Positions 36,236-47,305 of a stretch of 64,000 nt of DNA are shown here, in pieces. The DNA lies in NCBI GenBank assembly GCA_027625915.1, contig JANTQA010000016.1, positions 687,001 to 751,000 of the forward strand. Reading direction: 5' to 3'. Origin of the DNA: Anaeramoeba flamelloides. Its lineage: Eukaryota > Metamonada > Anaeramoebidae. A model generated the notes under the pieces. The model was not told where the DNA came from. It did no database searches and was given only the letters and a program-made list of their open reading frames with translations. Made by a program: the position numbers and the translations under genes. Position 1 is the first letter of the stretch, and each line of letters opens with the position of its first letter.

Positions 36236-37899
36236 TTGGAAAAAAATATTTATTGAAGTCAAGGTAGATTTTTTAACAAAAAGTAAATATTTAAATTGCA
36301 AAGAATCGTTCTCACGAATCTGATTGTGTGTAAGACTGGATTTACAAGGATATTTGACCAAAAGTAGAAAACTAATATTAATCCTCTTTTAATTTTTGAT
36401 AAGAAATCAAGTACTATCTAAATTCTGGTCTCTTTGAAGAATTTTTAAGATCAATTAAGGTGCTTTGGTTGTGTTTGGAAAATGAGATCAAGTGAAATTT
36501 GAAATTTTTGAATTTACTGTCAATCAAAAAATTATAAAAAGGGAAAAAAATTATCAAATATTTTTGACTTTGAAAAGATTAACAAAAAAAATAAATTTTC
36601 CAAATATTTTTTTACTTATTTTTCACTAAACAATAAAGATAATAAAAAAAGGAAATTCCCAAAACTGTATTAACACATATTTTCAAATTCTTAAAGTTGG
36701 TTTCAAACAAATAAAGAAAATAATAGCTACAACTAAAAATCAGAACAATTCACTTTGAATAAGGTTTACAATTAAAATACAAATTAAGAAAATTGAAAAA
36801 TCTTATATTTTGATTTTATTTAATGTTTTGAATTTTATATTAATTCTAATAATCAAACATATTTTTTGTATTTGGTATTTGTTTTAAAATGAAGGAAAAA
36901 ATATGTAAATAAAAATATTAAAAAAAAGAATTTTTTTTTTCTTGTTTTTTTTTTATTTATTATATTTTCTTTTATTACTTCTTTATCATAATAAATAGAT
37001 AAAAAAAAGAACTTTTTCAATTTTTTATAAAATTAAAATCAATATTATAATTTTTTTCCATAATTTCACAATTATGAAAAAGACCTATAAGGGGAATATA
37101 AAAGCCATGTTTCAAACCAAACTCTTGATTTTTTTTTTTTTATTTGTTCCAATATAAACATATAATGTGTATTTGTTAGCATACCAAAGATAAAATCTTA
37201 TCGGGGGTTAATTCTTTGATATTTTGAGGAAAATTTAAAATTAATGATGATTTATTAAAATTTTAAGGTAATATTCATATATTTTTAGTTAATTTTTAAA
37301 TTTTTTTCTGAACAATAAATTCTATTTTTGAGAAAATTTTAAATTTAAATATTCATTGATAAAAATTTTTGTTTTCATCTTAAGGATTTTTTGAACAATA
37401 TCATATTCTATTATTATTTTTTGTATGTTTCTATAACCATTTAATATATAATATTACTAGAAAATCCAAATTTTACTTTTAAATTGAATAACTGTGATTA
37501 TGTTGATTGTAAGTGAAATTTTTGAAATAACTAATTTATTAAAAAAATTTCTTGATCTGATTCTTAATTATAAGCTGTAACTGAAAATTATCATCCCAGT
37601 CAGTTTCGATAAGATAAGATTTATTATAAATGTATTTTTTGGAAACTAGATAATACTTTACTGTTAAAAAGGATATTAAAATATTTTGTATAATATGAAT
37701 AACTGTCAATTTAGAAGTAGATTATAGGAAGTTATTATAAAACATTTAATTCCAAATTTTAAATTGTGCTTGATCTAATTGTATGAAATAAAGAAATTTT
37801 TTAATCTGTATTAGAAATTATCCAAATATGACATAATCTAAGTCCTCATCAATTTATTTGTGAAAACATTTCCTTAACCGTTGCAAAAATGGGTATGTA

Positions 37900-38434
37900 T
37901 ATAAACTAGATTCCAAAATTTTGGACACGGTTTAAACAGTGGAAAGAACATCAACATCACACTTTAAATTCAATTTGGAAAGAATTTCAATTTTACAAAC
38001 TATTTTATTTTTTGCCTTTTTTGTTTTGTTTTCATTTCCTTTTTTGTAGTTATGTAATCTTTTTGGTTAGATCTCGAAATTTTTTTTCAATGGTTGATAG
38101 AATGTTAGTATTGAGCTTATTAAAGAGAAATATAACATACAATTGGTAGATGGTATCTTATCATTTGATCGATCAATAATTATTGGTGAAATTTCAACAA
38201 ATTTACCAATAGATTTTTTGTTCAGCTCGTTTCATCATTTTGGACACATCTGTTTTTATTTTTGAGTTTTATATTTTTTTCTTTTGTTTAGATTAAAATG
38301 ATTACTTTATTAAAATATTAATAATGGGTAACTTGAATGTTGTTTTATATTACGTATGAAAAAATCAATAAATTGGGTTTTTTTTTGACAATTTTTGTTT
38401 TTAGTTTTATCCAAATTTTTGGAATGGTGTTTAT
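37900..38434. mobile_element. 0.54-kb TIR element, copy 2 of 3
   Basis: Left end TTCCAAAATTTTGGACAC and right end TCCAAATTTTTGGAAT are inverted copies. The interior aligns with the other two copies. The right end runs into a TA/GATA microsatellite (to about 38465), consistent with insertion at TA. Confidence 0.75.
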
Positions 38435-38446
38435 ATATATATATAT

Positions 38447-39406
38447 ATAGATATAGATATATATATAAGCTTAATTTCAAAAATAGGGGCAAATTTTTGA
38501 TTGAAAAAAAATTGTAGTTTCTCATTTAGTGAATACCAAAACTCAACCCAGAAAAATCAGAACTTAAAACTAAAAAATAACTGTCTAAAACACCATTTTC
38601 TGTTTTAATTATTATTTCTAATAAAAGAATAGAGAAAAGAAACCCATAAAAAAAAAATAAATCTGACCCTATTTTTGAAATGATTTTTCATCTTAAAATT
38701 ATCCATTTAAGATTCACCATTGCTTCCAAGAACCTTTTGAAACAACTTTCCATCAGAGTTATCAGATTTTTTACTATTTACGCATTTGGTATCAACCCAA
38801 ACTTTCCTTGATACCTTTTTCAAGATAAAAAGAATCTCAACAAAAGAAAGAAAAAGAAAAAGAAAAAGAAAAGAAAGTGAAAACAAAACCAATTGTTTGA
38901 ATGTACAACAAAGAACTCAAAGATAAAATGAATACGATCACATTCATCACATTGTCTCCAAATGAAAGAGAAAAGAAGATCTTATTTGATCTTGCTATTT
39001 CTTCACTTTTCAAGGAACCATTGTAACTCATTAAAGCAAATTTGGTTGATACTTGTTTTCGAAGCAAACACTTCTTGGGTGTTTTACTTTCTTTGAATTT
39101 TACAATCCCTTTCTCCAATGTTAATTAATCTCATCTCTTGAATATTAACGGTTTTCAAAAATGTTCTTGTTCATTCAACATAAAAATAACAATATGGAAT
39201 CATTTTGAAAGAAAAATTGCAAAAAAATGAATTCAACTTTGGGAAATTTTCATTAAAAGAAGATTGTTTCTTGATATTAAATATTCAATAATGACTTTTA
39301 AAAGATATTGGGTTCAGAATATTTGGTTAACACAACACACATACCAATAATTTAGAAAAAACTAATGATGACCCTATTTTTGAAATTTAGCTTAGATATA
39401 TAGATA
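38447..39406. repeat. Inverted repeats bracketing the 103-aa gene
   Basis: AAGCTTAATTTCAAAAATAG at about 38468-38487 is matched in reverse complement by TATTTTTGAAATTTAGCTTA at about 39375-39394. Both are flanked by TA/GATA repeats. A further same-family word (CCCTATTTTTGAAAT) lies at about 38667-38681. The ends resemble bases just outside the long repeats of the 25-kb element. Either a mobile element has carried or enclosed a gene, or two insertions happen to flank it. Confidence 0.4.
38707..39118 (-). CDS. Possible two-exon gene, 103 aa, unknown function
   Basis: Exon 1 (39118-38936) reads MEKGIVKFKESKTPKKCLLR, then KQVSTKFALMSYNGSLKSEE and FSLSFGDNVMNVI. Exon 2 (38835-38707) reads ILFILKKVSRKVWVDTKC, then KKSDNSDGKLFQKVLGSNGE and a stop. 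The 100-bp intron begins GTATTC after ATC in phase 0 and ends in a long pyrimidine tract (TTTCTTTTTC units) and GAG, a very good acceptor. Intron size matches the short introns of neighbouring genes. Composition is ordinary for a real protein and unlike the Phe/Lys noise around it. I do not recognise the family. A KCLLR word recalls SRP14 but the rest does not follow. It sits between inverted repeats, so it could be an element-borne or captured gene. Confidence 0.45.
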
Positions 39407-40585
39407 GATATATGTGTCTGTTTGGATGGAAACTCCATTTCATTCATATTAACCCAGCGAAAAAAAAAAAAAATGAATAATTGTCTTTTTTTGAGAATCG
39501 ATCAACATACAATTGTGTAAAAATAAAAGAAATTATTAAATCTGGTCTAAAGTTGAGAATGATAATAGAAATACATGAATAAACATAAAAATTTCTCAAA
39601 AATGAAATGTTAAAAAACAATTTTTTACTCACTTTAATTGAAATTTTCCATGCAAAATTTATAAATTTCTTTTGAAAATTAACATTGTTGGCAATAAGAT
39701 TTTTTAAAATGGTAAATATATTCATTTTAAAAGAAATTATATATCCTCTTTTTTAAAAGGGTTGAAGAGGAGTTTTAGAACATTTTTTTTCAATTTGTCT
39801 TTTTACAAAAATAATGAAAAGGAAAAAAAACTAAAAAAAAAAAAACATGAAAAGGAAAAAAATCAAATTTTGGTGATATTTCAAAATATGATCTGATATA
39901 AAACTTGAAAATTTTTTTTAAGGGGAATACTGGATTAAACTCCTAGAATGTGTTTTATTTCTAAAATAATAATTGACCACTTTGGGTGAATAGGTGTTTA
40001 TATCAATTATTAATAATTTTATGACTTTTTTCTTTATAACAACTTCTATCTAGTAAAAATATTTTTGAGTATGATTAACTATGACAAACTCGTTAAATAA
40101 TTGACCAATGTGTATTGATTAAAACTTTTACGATATTCCCCTTTTATCTTGTTTTTTTTTTTTTGACCCAATCATTATTAGTTGTGAAATTATTTTTACT
40201 TTTTTTGAACGCACTTTTGCAAATGTTTCTCTTTTTTAAACCTAATTCCTAAATTTTTTTAGAAACTCCATTTCGAAATAATTGGTCCATTAAAAATCAA
40301 ATTTTGAAAATAAATATTTATATAAATTGAGTGTTATCTATTAAATAAAAAATTATTTTTTGAATATTCAGTTATATACACTAGAAATATTTGTTTTTCA
40401 TCTGATAATAAAACAAAAGAAAAGAAAAAGAAAAATAAAAATAAAAATAAAAATAAAAAAAAAAGTGCCATTTATTATGAAATTCATTTTAGATAATTAA
40501 TTTTGATTTTTTTCAGGATTTGTGTTCGTTCCAAGTTCTTAGAAACAGTTCTCAAGTTTATTTATTCGTTTTTTATCAATTTCAG

Positions 40586-40890
40586 GAATCAGGGATTTAA
40601 TTATTAAAATCAAGGCATCTCTAAACACTGGGACATGTTGTAAAAAAATATTTTTATTATTTGATTTCTTGAAATGGTTGATAATAGAAACATTGGATAA
40701 GAAAGAGGATCTATTTGATAAACTCCTATTCTATCTTAAAAAGAAATATTTTAAATATAAAGTAACCTTTTTTAGGTATATTCAACCCAATCAATATCTA
40801 ATTCTAAAAAGAACCAATTTACAGAGTTTTCAAAAAGTGTGTGTCTTTTTACTTTTAAATTGTTCAAATTTATTGAAACTAAATGTTTGA
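40586..40890 (+). pseudogene. Coding-like stretch with VHS/ENTH-like helical pattern
   Basis: Behind a good acceptor (TTTTTTATCAATTTCAG) the frame reads GIRDLIIKIKASLNTGT, KKIFLLFDFLKWLIIETL, then KKEDLFDKLLFYLKKKYF, and stops at 40890. Alternating helix-forming blocks with LLFDFLKWLI in the middle recall the VHS or ENTH/ANTH superhelix of endocytic adaptors (typical pattern LALELLEALV). A neighbouring frame (40839-41039) continues with protein-like sequence ending FREFFCLGTFGSVNFKF, so a frame change may be present. No donor/acceptor chain gives a full domain. It may be a gene remnant, or an exon of a gene I could not assemble. Confidence 0.27.
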
Positions 40891-41194
40891 ATACAAAATT
40901 GATTGAGTTTATCAATACAGCAAATTTTGAATTTTCTGATAAGTTTACACAACTAATAAGTTTTAACCAGATCAAGTTTATGGAGTTTAGAGAATTTTTT
41001 TGCCTTGGTACGTTTGGATCCGTGAATTTCAAATTCTGACTCAAGGAACAAAAAAAATTGAACAAGTTATTTCTTCACTTTTAAAGGGTTTGAATCAAAT
41101 AATGAGTGCAGATTCTAAGAAACAGAAACAACCATTAAGATAAAATAATAGAGTTAGGTCTTATTATACGAATTGCCATAAAAGGAAAAGAATG

Positions 41195-42191
41195 TACAGT
41201 TTGCTAAATAACCTGTGTCGAAGTTTTAATATGTGTTTTTGAAAATTATTTGTGTTGATTTTTTCAATAACTGTGATTTTTCGTTTTTATTTTGTGTTTT
41301 ACTAAAAACATATTCCAGTTTAACTATCCTTTCAAATCAAACAAAATGTTAAATAGATCATATTATCCAAGTGTTTTTCTACAACCTTCAAGTCCAATCT
41401 CCTGATAAAAGAGATCTAATTCAACCAAATTTAAACAAAACAACTCCAAAATCCACAACAAACAAATCTTTCAATTTGAATAAATACAAAAAAAAACAAT
41501 AAAAAGGATAAAAAAGAGTTTCTTAAAAACTTTTTTACTGGTACCTCCACATGTTACAAAATGATATATCATTTTTTCAAAGTTTTTTGAGAAAAAAAAT
41601 AAACAAAAATTTTATTTCAATTTCCTTTTTTCCTTTAGTCAATCATCTTCAAATCATATCTTGTAATTGGGTGTCTTTATTTATTGGGTACTTTTTTTTT
41701 TCCTTTATTGGATGAGATAAGAATCCTCAATGAAAGAATATTTCACCTTGAATCAAAAATTTAATTATCCAATATTTTATCTGATTAAAATTCCACAAGA
41801 ATATACCCAATGACTAAAATTATTTATAAATCAATTCATTTTCAACAAGTTTAATAATGAGAGGAAATTAAATCACTAAAAAGATCAATTTTCATTGATT
41901 ATTATCAAGATCTTACAATTTTTCAACCAAAATAGGAGAAAAATATATTTGATAACTTTTTATAAAAAATCTTTTATGACTTGTGAGAATGACAGTATTA
42001 TCAACAAGGTGGACTTCACTTTTAAAATTAATGACATATTCTTGAAAACTTTTTATTTCTTCAACTATTAAAAATTAAAAACAACTGAAAAAAATTTGAA
42101 AAACAACACCCAAAAACACTTTTTTGAAAAAACAACTGTAAAAGTTTGAAAAAAAATATAAAAGTCAACACGGGTTATTTAAAATACTGTA
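41195..42191. mobile_element. 1-kb TACAGT-ended element, copy 2
   Basis: Left end TACAGTTTGCTAAATAACCT followed by GTGT. The right end, in reverse complement, is TACAGTATTTTAAATAACCC followed by GTGT: about 24 bp of terminal inverted repeat starting at TA, the pattern expected of Tc1/mariner-type elements. A looser inverted similarity continues inward. No transposase frame, so non-autonomous. The 35.25-kb copy shows it is dispersed. Confidence 0.65.
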
Positions 42192-42622
42192 AGACACAAA
42201 GATTTTTTTATTTTTCGACTCAATTGAAACCTTATCTAAAAAAGAAATCGTTTAGGTGCTCTGTTTCCTTTTAAACCATGACCGTCACATCTTTTATTCA
42301 AAACATTTGTTTCTATGGGTAAATAATAACGGTAATTATTCTACAATTTTTGGGTTACGTTTTTTACCATTTGGTACTTGATTTGAATTTAAACCTTTTG
42401 AGGATCGAATAAAAAAAGTTGACTATTTGAAATTGACACAAAAAAAATCTTGATTTATACAAAAAAAAATGAGAAGGATTTTTCGTGATCTGAAAATACC
42501 TAGAATTCAAGTTTGCGTTCTTCTTCCAAAAACTTCATTTTGATTCCATTTTTTCCAAAATTAAACGAGTTTTTTTGTTTTGATTTTGAAATTACTTTTT
42601 CATTTTTAATAAGTTTTACAAA

Positions 42623-43407
42623 ATGTGCGAAGCCGATACTCAACCAGCCTTTCTTTTAGATTCATTTAACTCCTCAACAAAACCCACAAACATAGAGCTA
42701 ACAAACAACAACCACACAATCAAAAGTACAAACTCAACATGGAAAACTATTAGAGGAACAACTATCATGAAAACTGGCAAGTTTAGTTTCCGTTTTAAGA
42801 TCGATGAAGTTCCTTCCAGTACAACTGCAACTATGATCGGTGTCTGTAAACCAGGTGTAAAATCGATTTGTTATGAAAACCAAGATGGGTGGGTGTTTTA
42901 TGGCTATAATGGAAACAAATACCACCATAATGTGTAATTTTTTTTTTTTTATTTTATTTTTTTTTTTTTCCCTTCTTTTTAAAAAGAAAAAAACAAAATC
43001 TTTTTTGATTTTTTTGAAACACCCAAAGCGAACCAACAAGAATAGACATTACATAAGAATTGTTAAAAAACCTTGATATTTTTTTTTTTATCGTTTATGT
43101 TCTCTGCAACTCAATTGTTACTAAAAAAAAAAAAAAAAAAAAACTTGTTTTTATTTTTTTCTTAATTTTTGTTGTTTTTGTTTTTATTTTTCTTTATGCT
43201 TTTCTGTTTATCTACCAAAGCGACACGTCATATGGTGCAAAGTGGAAAAAAGGTGATGTAGTTGGTATGTTTGTTGATATGGATAAAAAAACTCTTAGGT
43301 TTGAATTAAATGGCAAAGACTATGGAGTTGCATATACAAATATTTCAAACGAGCTTGTATTAGCAGTCGACATGTACTACAGCGGAGAACAAATCACGAT
43401 CTTTTAA
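42623..43407 (+). CDS. SPRY-domain protein, 2 exons, 165 aa
   Basis: Exon 1 (42623-42933) begins MCEADTQPAFLLDSFNSSTK and contains TWKTIRGTTIMKTGKFSFRF, IGVCKPG and QDGWVFYGYNGNKYHHN. Exon 2 (43221-43407) reads DTSYGAKWKKGDVVGMFVDM, then KTLRFELNGKDYGVAY and TISNELVLAVDMYYSG-like strands, ending EQITIF. This is the complete core of a SPRY domain, a beta-sandwich for protein binding; GxxWxxGDxxGxxxD followed by LxFxxNGxxxGxAF is its hallmark. The 287-bp intron starts GTAATT in phase 2 and ends CCAAAG, and the joined codon is GTC. The intron is full of poly-T and poly-A. The protein is little more than the SPRY domain with no RING, BTB or LisH partner, so it may be a stand-alone binder. No role can be assigned from the neighbours. 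Confidence 0.87.
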
Positions 43408-44769
43408 AGATCTTTCTTTTTACAATTCTCGACCACAAACTTTTATTTTCAATTTTTGCTTTACATTCAAAGGCCGACAGCCATCTACAGATTAAAAAAT
43501 TGGTTGAATTTTGTTTTTTTTTATTTTGCTGATTCCCAAACCATCAGATCAAAGATTTTATTTGAAGAATTTCCAAACGAAATTAATTCATCAAAATAAA
43601 AGAATTATTATTTTTAAAATGCTTTTTTTTTTTTTTTGAGCCTTAAGGGATTAGTCTCACCCTAGATTCGACTATAACCAAAGTATGTTGCAATTTAAAT
43701 GGATTGATATGAGCACTGCAATGACTCACATGACTCTAAAAAATCTAATTTAAATATTATTGCACAATAAATTTTTTCGATTTTACTAATGATCAATAAA
43801 AAAAATTATCATTTTTGAAAATTTTTTTAAAATTCCTTTTCCAAATCTAAATATAGAAACCCCAACTAATAGTATTATGGTATTTAATAATTTAGATTTC
43901 GAACTTCCAAAAAGTAACTATTTTTGTAATTTTTTATTTTCAAAGATTAACTCAGTAATTATCAATATAAAACCCCAAAAGACTAATTCTTTTTGTTTCT
44001 TTTTCAAAAAGATAATTATAATTTCAATACATTTGAAATACGTGGAAAATAATTTGTTAAAAAGAATTTATTGGTTAATTGTTTTTTTTTTTAAAAACGA
44101 GATTTTTTTAGAGAATATTCTACATTTTGCCACAAATTTAAGAAAGATATTTTGCAACATTGTAATCTGAAAATTGATGACACTTTCTTTTAATTTATTT
44201 GAAAATGTAGATTTTTTTTTCAAAAATTCTTTTTTTTTTTTTACTAATACAAAATATTATTTTTAATTGATGATGATCAGAAAATATTACTACTTGACTA
44301 ATCTGTTTTTTAGATACATTTGAACAATGGCACACTAACCTTATTTCCTTCAATAACAACAAACATCAAATTTAGACTTCTTCTGGTTAGAAGATAATAC
44401 TTTAGAAATTTAATTCAGCAAATTTTATACATCAAAATACCGAAAAAAAAACTTATGTATTTGTTAATTTTACTTTTTAATAACTTCACTTATAATAAAT
44501 ACTGTTGATAAATAAAAGATATTGGATCAGAAAATTTTTTTCAAGACATTTTGTAATTTAAGTTGGATATATCATTATTATCAAAAATTCTATCAAGCTT
44601 TTTTATAAATTTAAAACAGTAAAAAAATTGATAAATTTTCTTAACATACAAGTAGTTATAATAATATATTTAAAAAGAATTTTAAAATTTATAAATATTT
44701 TTCAAATAGGAAATCTAGTATGTTGACTATTAAAGAATAATTTATTGTTTTAAATTAAAAAAATCTTTT

Positions 44770-45365
44770 TTTTTTTTTAATTTTTTCGTTATCTTTTCCA
44801 GAATTTAAAAGAATAGAGTAAAATCAAGGATTTTACTCAATTCTTTTGAATTTTGGAAAACCTATGACACTTTCGTTATGTTTTTTTAATTTTTGAAATA
44901 AACTGAAAATTTTAAGAAATTTTCGGTTTATTCCAAAAAGTAAAAAAAAAAACCACCGTTAGTTTTTCTGGAATTTAGAAGAATTGAGTAAAATCTTTGT
45001 TTTTTTCTCTATTCTTTTGAATTCTCGAACAGCTAGGCACTTTAGGATACTCTCATTAGGTTTTTTTTTCATTTTTGAAATAAACCCACAATTTTAAAAA
45101 ATTTCCGGTCTATTACATAAAGTAAAATAGAAAATCTCAAGAAAACGTAAGCATTTGGCGACACGCTACGACACTCGACGACACTTTCCAAACACTTTTG
45201 TTAGGTTTTTTATATTTTTTGAACTAAAGAGAAAATTTTTATAATTTTCAGTTTATTTCAAAAATTAAAAAAAAAAAAGTTGCCCAACTTTCGAGAATTC
45301 AAAAGAATTGAGTAAAATCTTTGATTTTTATCCATTTCTATCAATTCTGGAAAAGCTAGAAATAT
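44770..45365. repeat. Palindromic-module array F
   Basis: Hairpin modules of the CCAGAATTTAAAAGAATAGA..CTCAATTCTTTTGAATTTTG type alternate with AAATAAACTGAAAATTTT..TTCGGTTTATTCC modules. Spacers such as GGCGACACGCTACGACACTC replace the GTGCCGTAGA type. Arms are more diverged than in arrays C and D, so this array is probably older. Confidence 0.65.
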
Positions 45366-45722
45366 GGCGGAAAATTCGATAAATAATTACAAATTTAAAT
45401 GAATAGAGCAAAATAAAAAAGTTTTTAATCGATTCTTCTGTATCCTAGAAAAAACAATATATAACGACTAGGATTTCGAACTTCGAAATAATTTCACAAA
45501 ATCGATGAATTTTCATCAATTCAAATAAATCCGAGAAAAAATATGATACAAAATTTTCATCAATTCTTTTTTTCTCCTAATTTCTGTTTAATTAGATTAT
45601 TAATTTTTTTTCTAAACTATTGGTTATAATATATTCAAACAAATACCCAAAAATTGAATTAAAATTGAAATCATTGTTAAATAAATTTAATTTTTTTACT
45701 AGGAGAAAAAAAACTTTTTATA

Positions 45723-45913
45723 TACATTCAATTCCACTTTAAGACACAAAATCCAACGAAATTTAAGGCACAATAAAAATAACAAATTAAAGACAAAATT
45801 CAGATACTAGTAAAATAAATCGCCAATAAAAAAATTCCAAATTTTGTGCCTTAATTTGAGATTTTTTTGTACCTTAAATTTCGTTGAAAGTTTGGTCATT
45901 AAAATTAGAACTA
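45723..45913. mobile_element. 0.2-kb palindromic MITE, copy 1 of 4
   Basis: Most diverged at its ends (TACATTCAATTCCACTTTAA on the left). The body is typical: ACGAAATTTAAGGCACAA on the left arm, and TTGTGCCTTAATTTGAGATT and CCTTAAATTTCGTTGAAAG on the right arm. Confidence 0.65.
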
Positions 45914-47103
45914 ACCAAGATACAATTTCACCCAAATTGGAAATAATTCTGATTTTTGTAAAATATTAAAATTATTTTTTAATATTTTTTGTTTTTTTTT
46001 TAATCACAATTTTTATACGAAATATCCTATTTCCTTTTATCAATACACTTTTAAACAATTTATATTATATTAAAGTAGAGTTCTTCAAGACATAAGAATT
46101 TAAATAACATTATCTGATGATACTCAACCTATTATCAACCAATATACACGTAAAAGATTTTATACAAATTTATCAATTTATTTTTTTTTTATGTGTGGAT
46201 GTCCAAAAATTTAATAGATCTTTTGATTTATTAATATTAATAATTATTTGTTTTTTTAAGTGGATATTGTAATTTATAAATAATTGTTAATATTTAAATT
46301 AACGAATGGTTCTAAGTTGGTATTTCTTCTAAAACCGATTAAATAAGATTTTTTTTTGAAAAATTGAATTTTGATATTAAAAAATTTTGAATTTGGACTT
46401 CGTTATAGTTTTCAGAGTTTAATTCTGAAATAAATAAAATTAAAAAACCATAAAAAAAAATTATCCTAATTTGAATTTAATACTGATTCCAGTAATATTT
46501 TCAAAACAATAAAATATTTCCAGTTGAACCATTTATTATCAATTGTCAAAAAAAAACTGAATGATTTCTGTAAATACTATTTTTTATTTCAAATAATAAA
46601 TTAAACAACAAGTAAATAAATACATAGATACAAAGAAAAAGTGACAAAAAAAGAAGAAAAATCAAAATTAAACTACTGGTATACATTTAAAAAAAAAAAA
46701 AAAACCAACCCATAGGAAAATAATATATATATATATATATATATACAATTACATAACAACAATTACATTTTTTAAATATTAAATTTGAAGAATAAATTAT
46801 AAGAAAATTAATTAATAAATTACAATTAGTTTATCTGAAAAAAAAAGAACTAGATATAAAAACTTTCAAAAGAAGAAGAAGTTATAACATAAACAACTTG
46901 GTCTCAGAACTTTTCTTTTTTTCTTTTTTTTTTTTTTTTATTTTTAAGGATCTCGGTTTCAAACTTCGGAGAAAATATTATTCAACTAAATCCAACATAC
47001 ACTTCCCAAAATTTAGTATTATTACATACAACTCAATAACACAATTTAGATAGTTCGATATAACCTTTTTCATTTATTTTTTATTTTTTTTTTTTAATAT
47101 TGT

Positions 47104-47305
47104 TACAGTCAGTTTCACTTTTAAGGCACAAACTATCAACGAAATTTAAGGCACAAAAAAAATCTCAAATTAAGGCACAAAATTTGGAATTTTTTTTTTT
47201 ACAATTTATTTTTACTAGAATTTCAATTTTGTGTTTTAATTTGAGATTTTTTTTGTGCCTTAAATTTTGTTGAAAGTTTGTGCCTTAAAAGTGAAACGGA
47301 CGGTA
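47104..47305. mobile_element. 0.2-kb palindromic MITE, copy 2 of 4
   Basis: TA, then CAGTCAGTTTCACTTTTAAG, then GGCACAAACTATCAACG. The right half mirrors it (CTTAAAAGTGAAACGGACGG, then TA). Almost the entire element is one hairpin built of three AAGGCACAAA words per arm. The CAGT start and flanking TA dinucleotides are typical of Tc1/mariner-type MITEs. No coding capacity. Confidence 0.8.

Larger units (their letters stand above)
34945..38706. other. Intergenic region with two repeat elements
   Basis: Contains the first copy of the 1-kb TACAGT-ended element (35252 to about 36235) and the second copy of the 0.54-kb TIR element (37900-38434). Open frames at 34973-35158 and 36086-36361 are Phe/Ile/Lys-rich and look like chance frames in untranslated or intergenic DNA. 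The stretch 36500-37890 shows nothing I can name apart from a short A+T-rich word group (around 36960-37040) also found near 17925 and 47490. Confidence 0.5.
39119..42622. other. Intergenic region with a possible old exon and a 1-kb element
   Basis: Contains the VHS/ENTH-like coding stretch (40586-40890) and the better copy of the TACAGT-ended element (41195-42191). From 39410 to 40480 I see only A+T-rich sequence; an open frame at 39444-39725 on the minus strand is Phe/Ile/Asn-rich and not convincing. The last 430 bases should hold the promoter of the SPRY gene. Confidence 0.5.

Noticed and set aside
38707-39118. Identification of the 103-residue protein as SRP14
   Set aside because: Only a short KCLLR word is shared; the rest of the SRP14 pattern is missing.
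43877-44170. 97-codon plus-strand frame after the SPRY gene
   Set aside because: Ile/Phe/Asn/Lys-rich, no domain, no splice context; typical of chance frames in this base composition.
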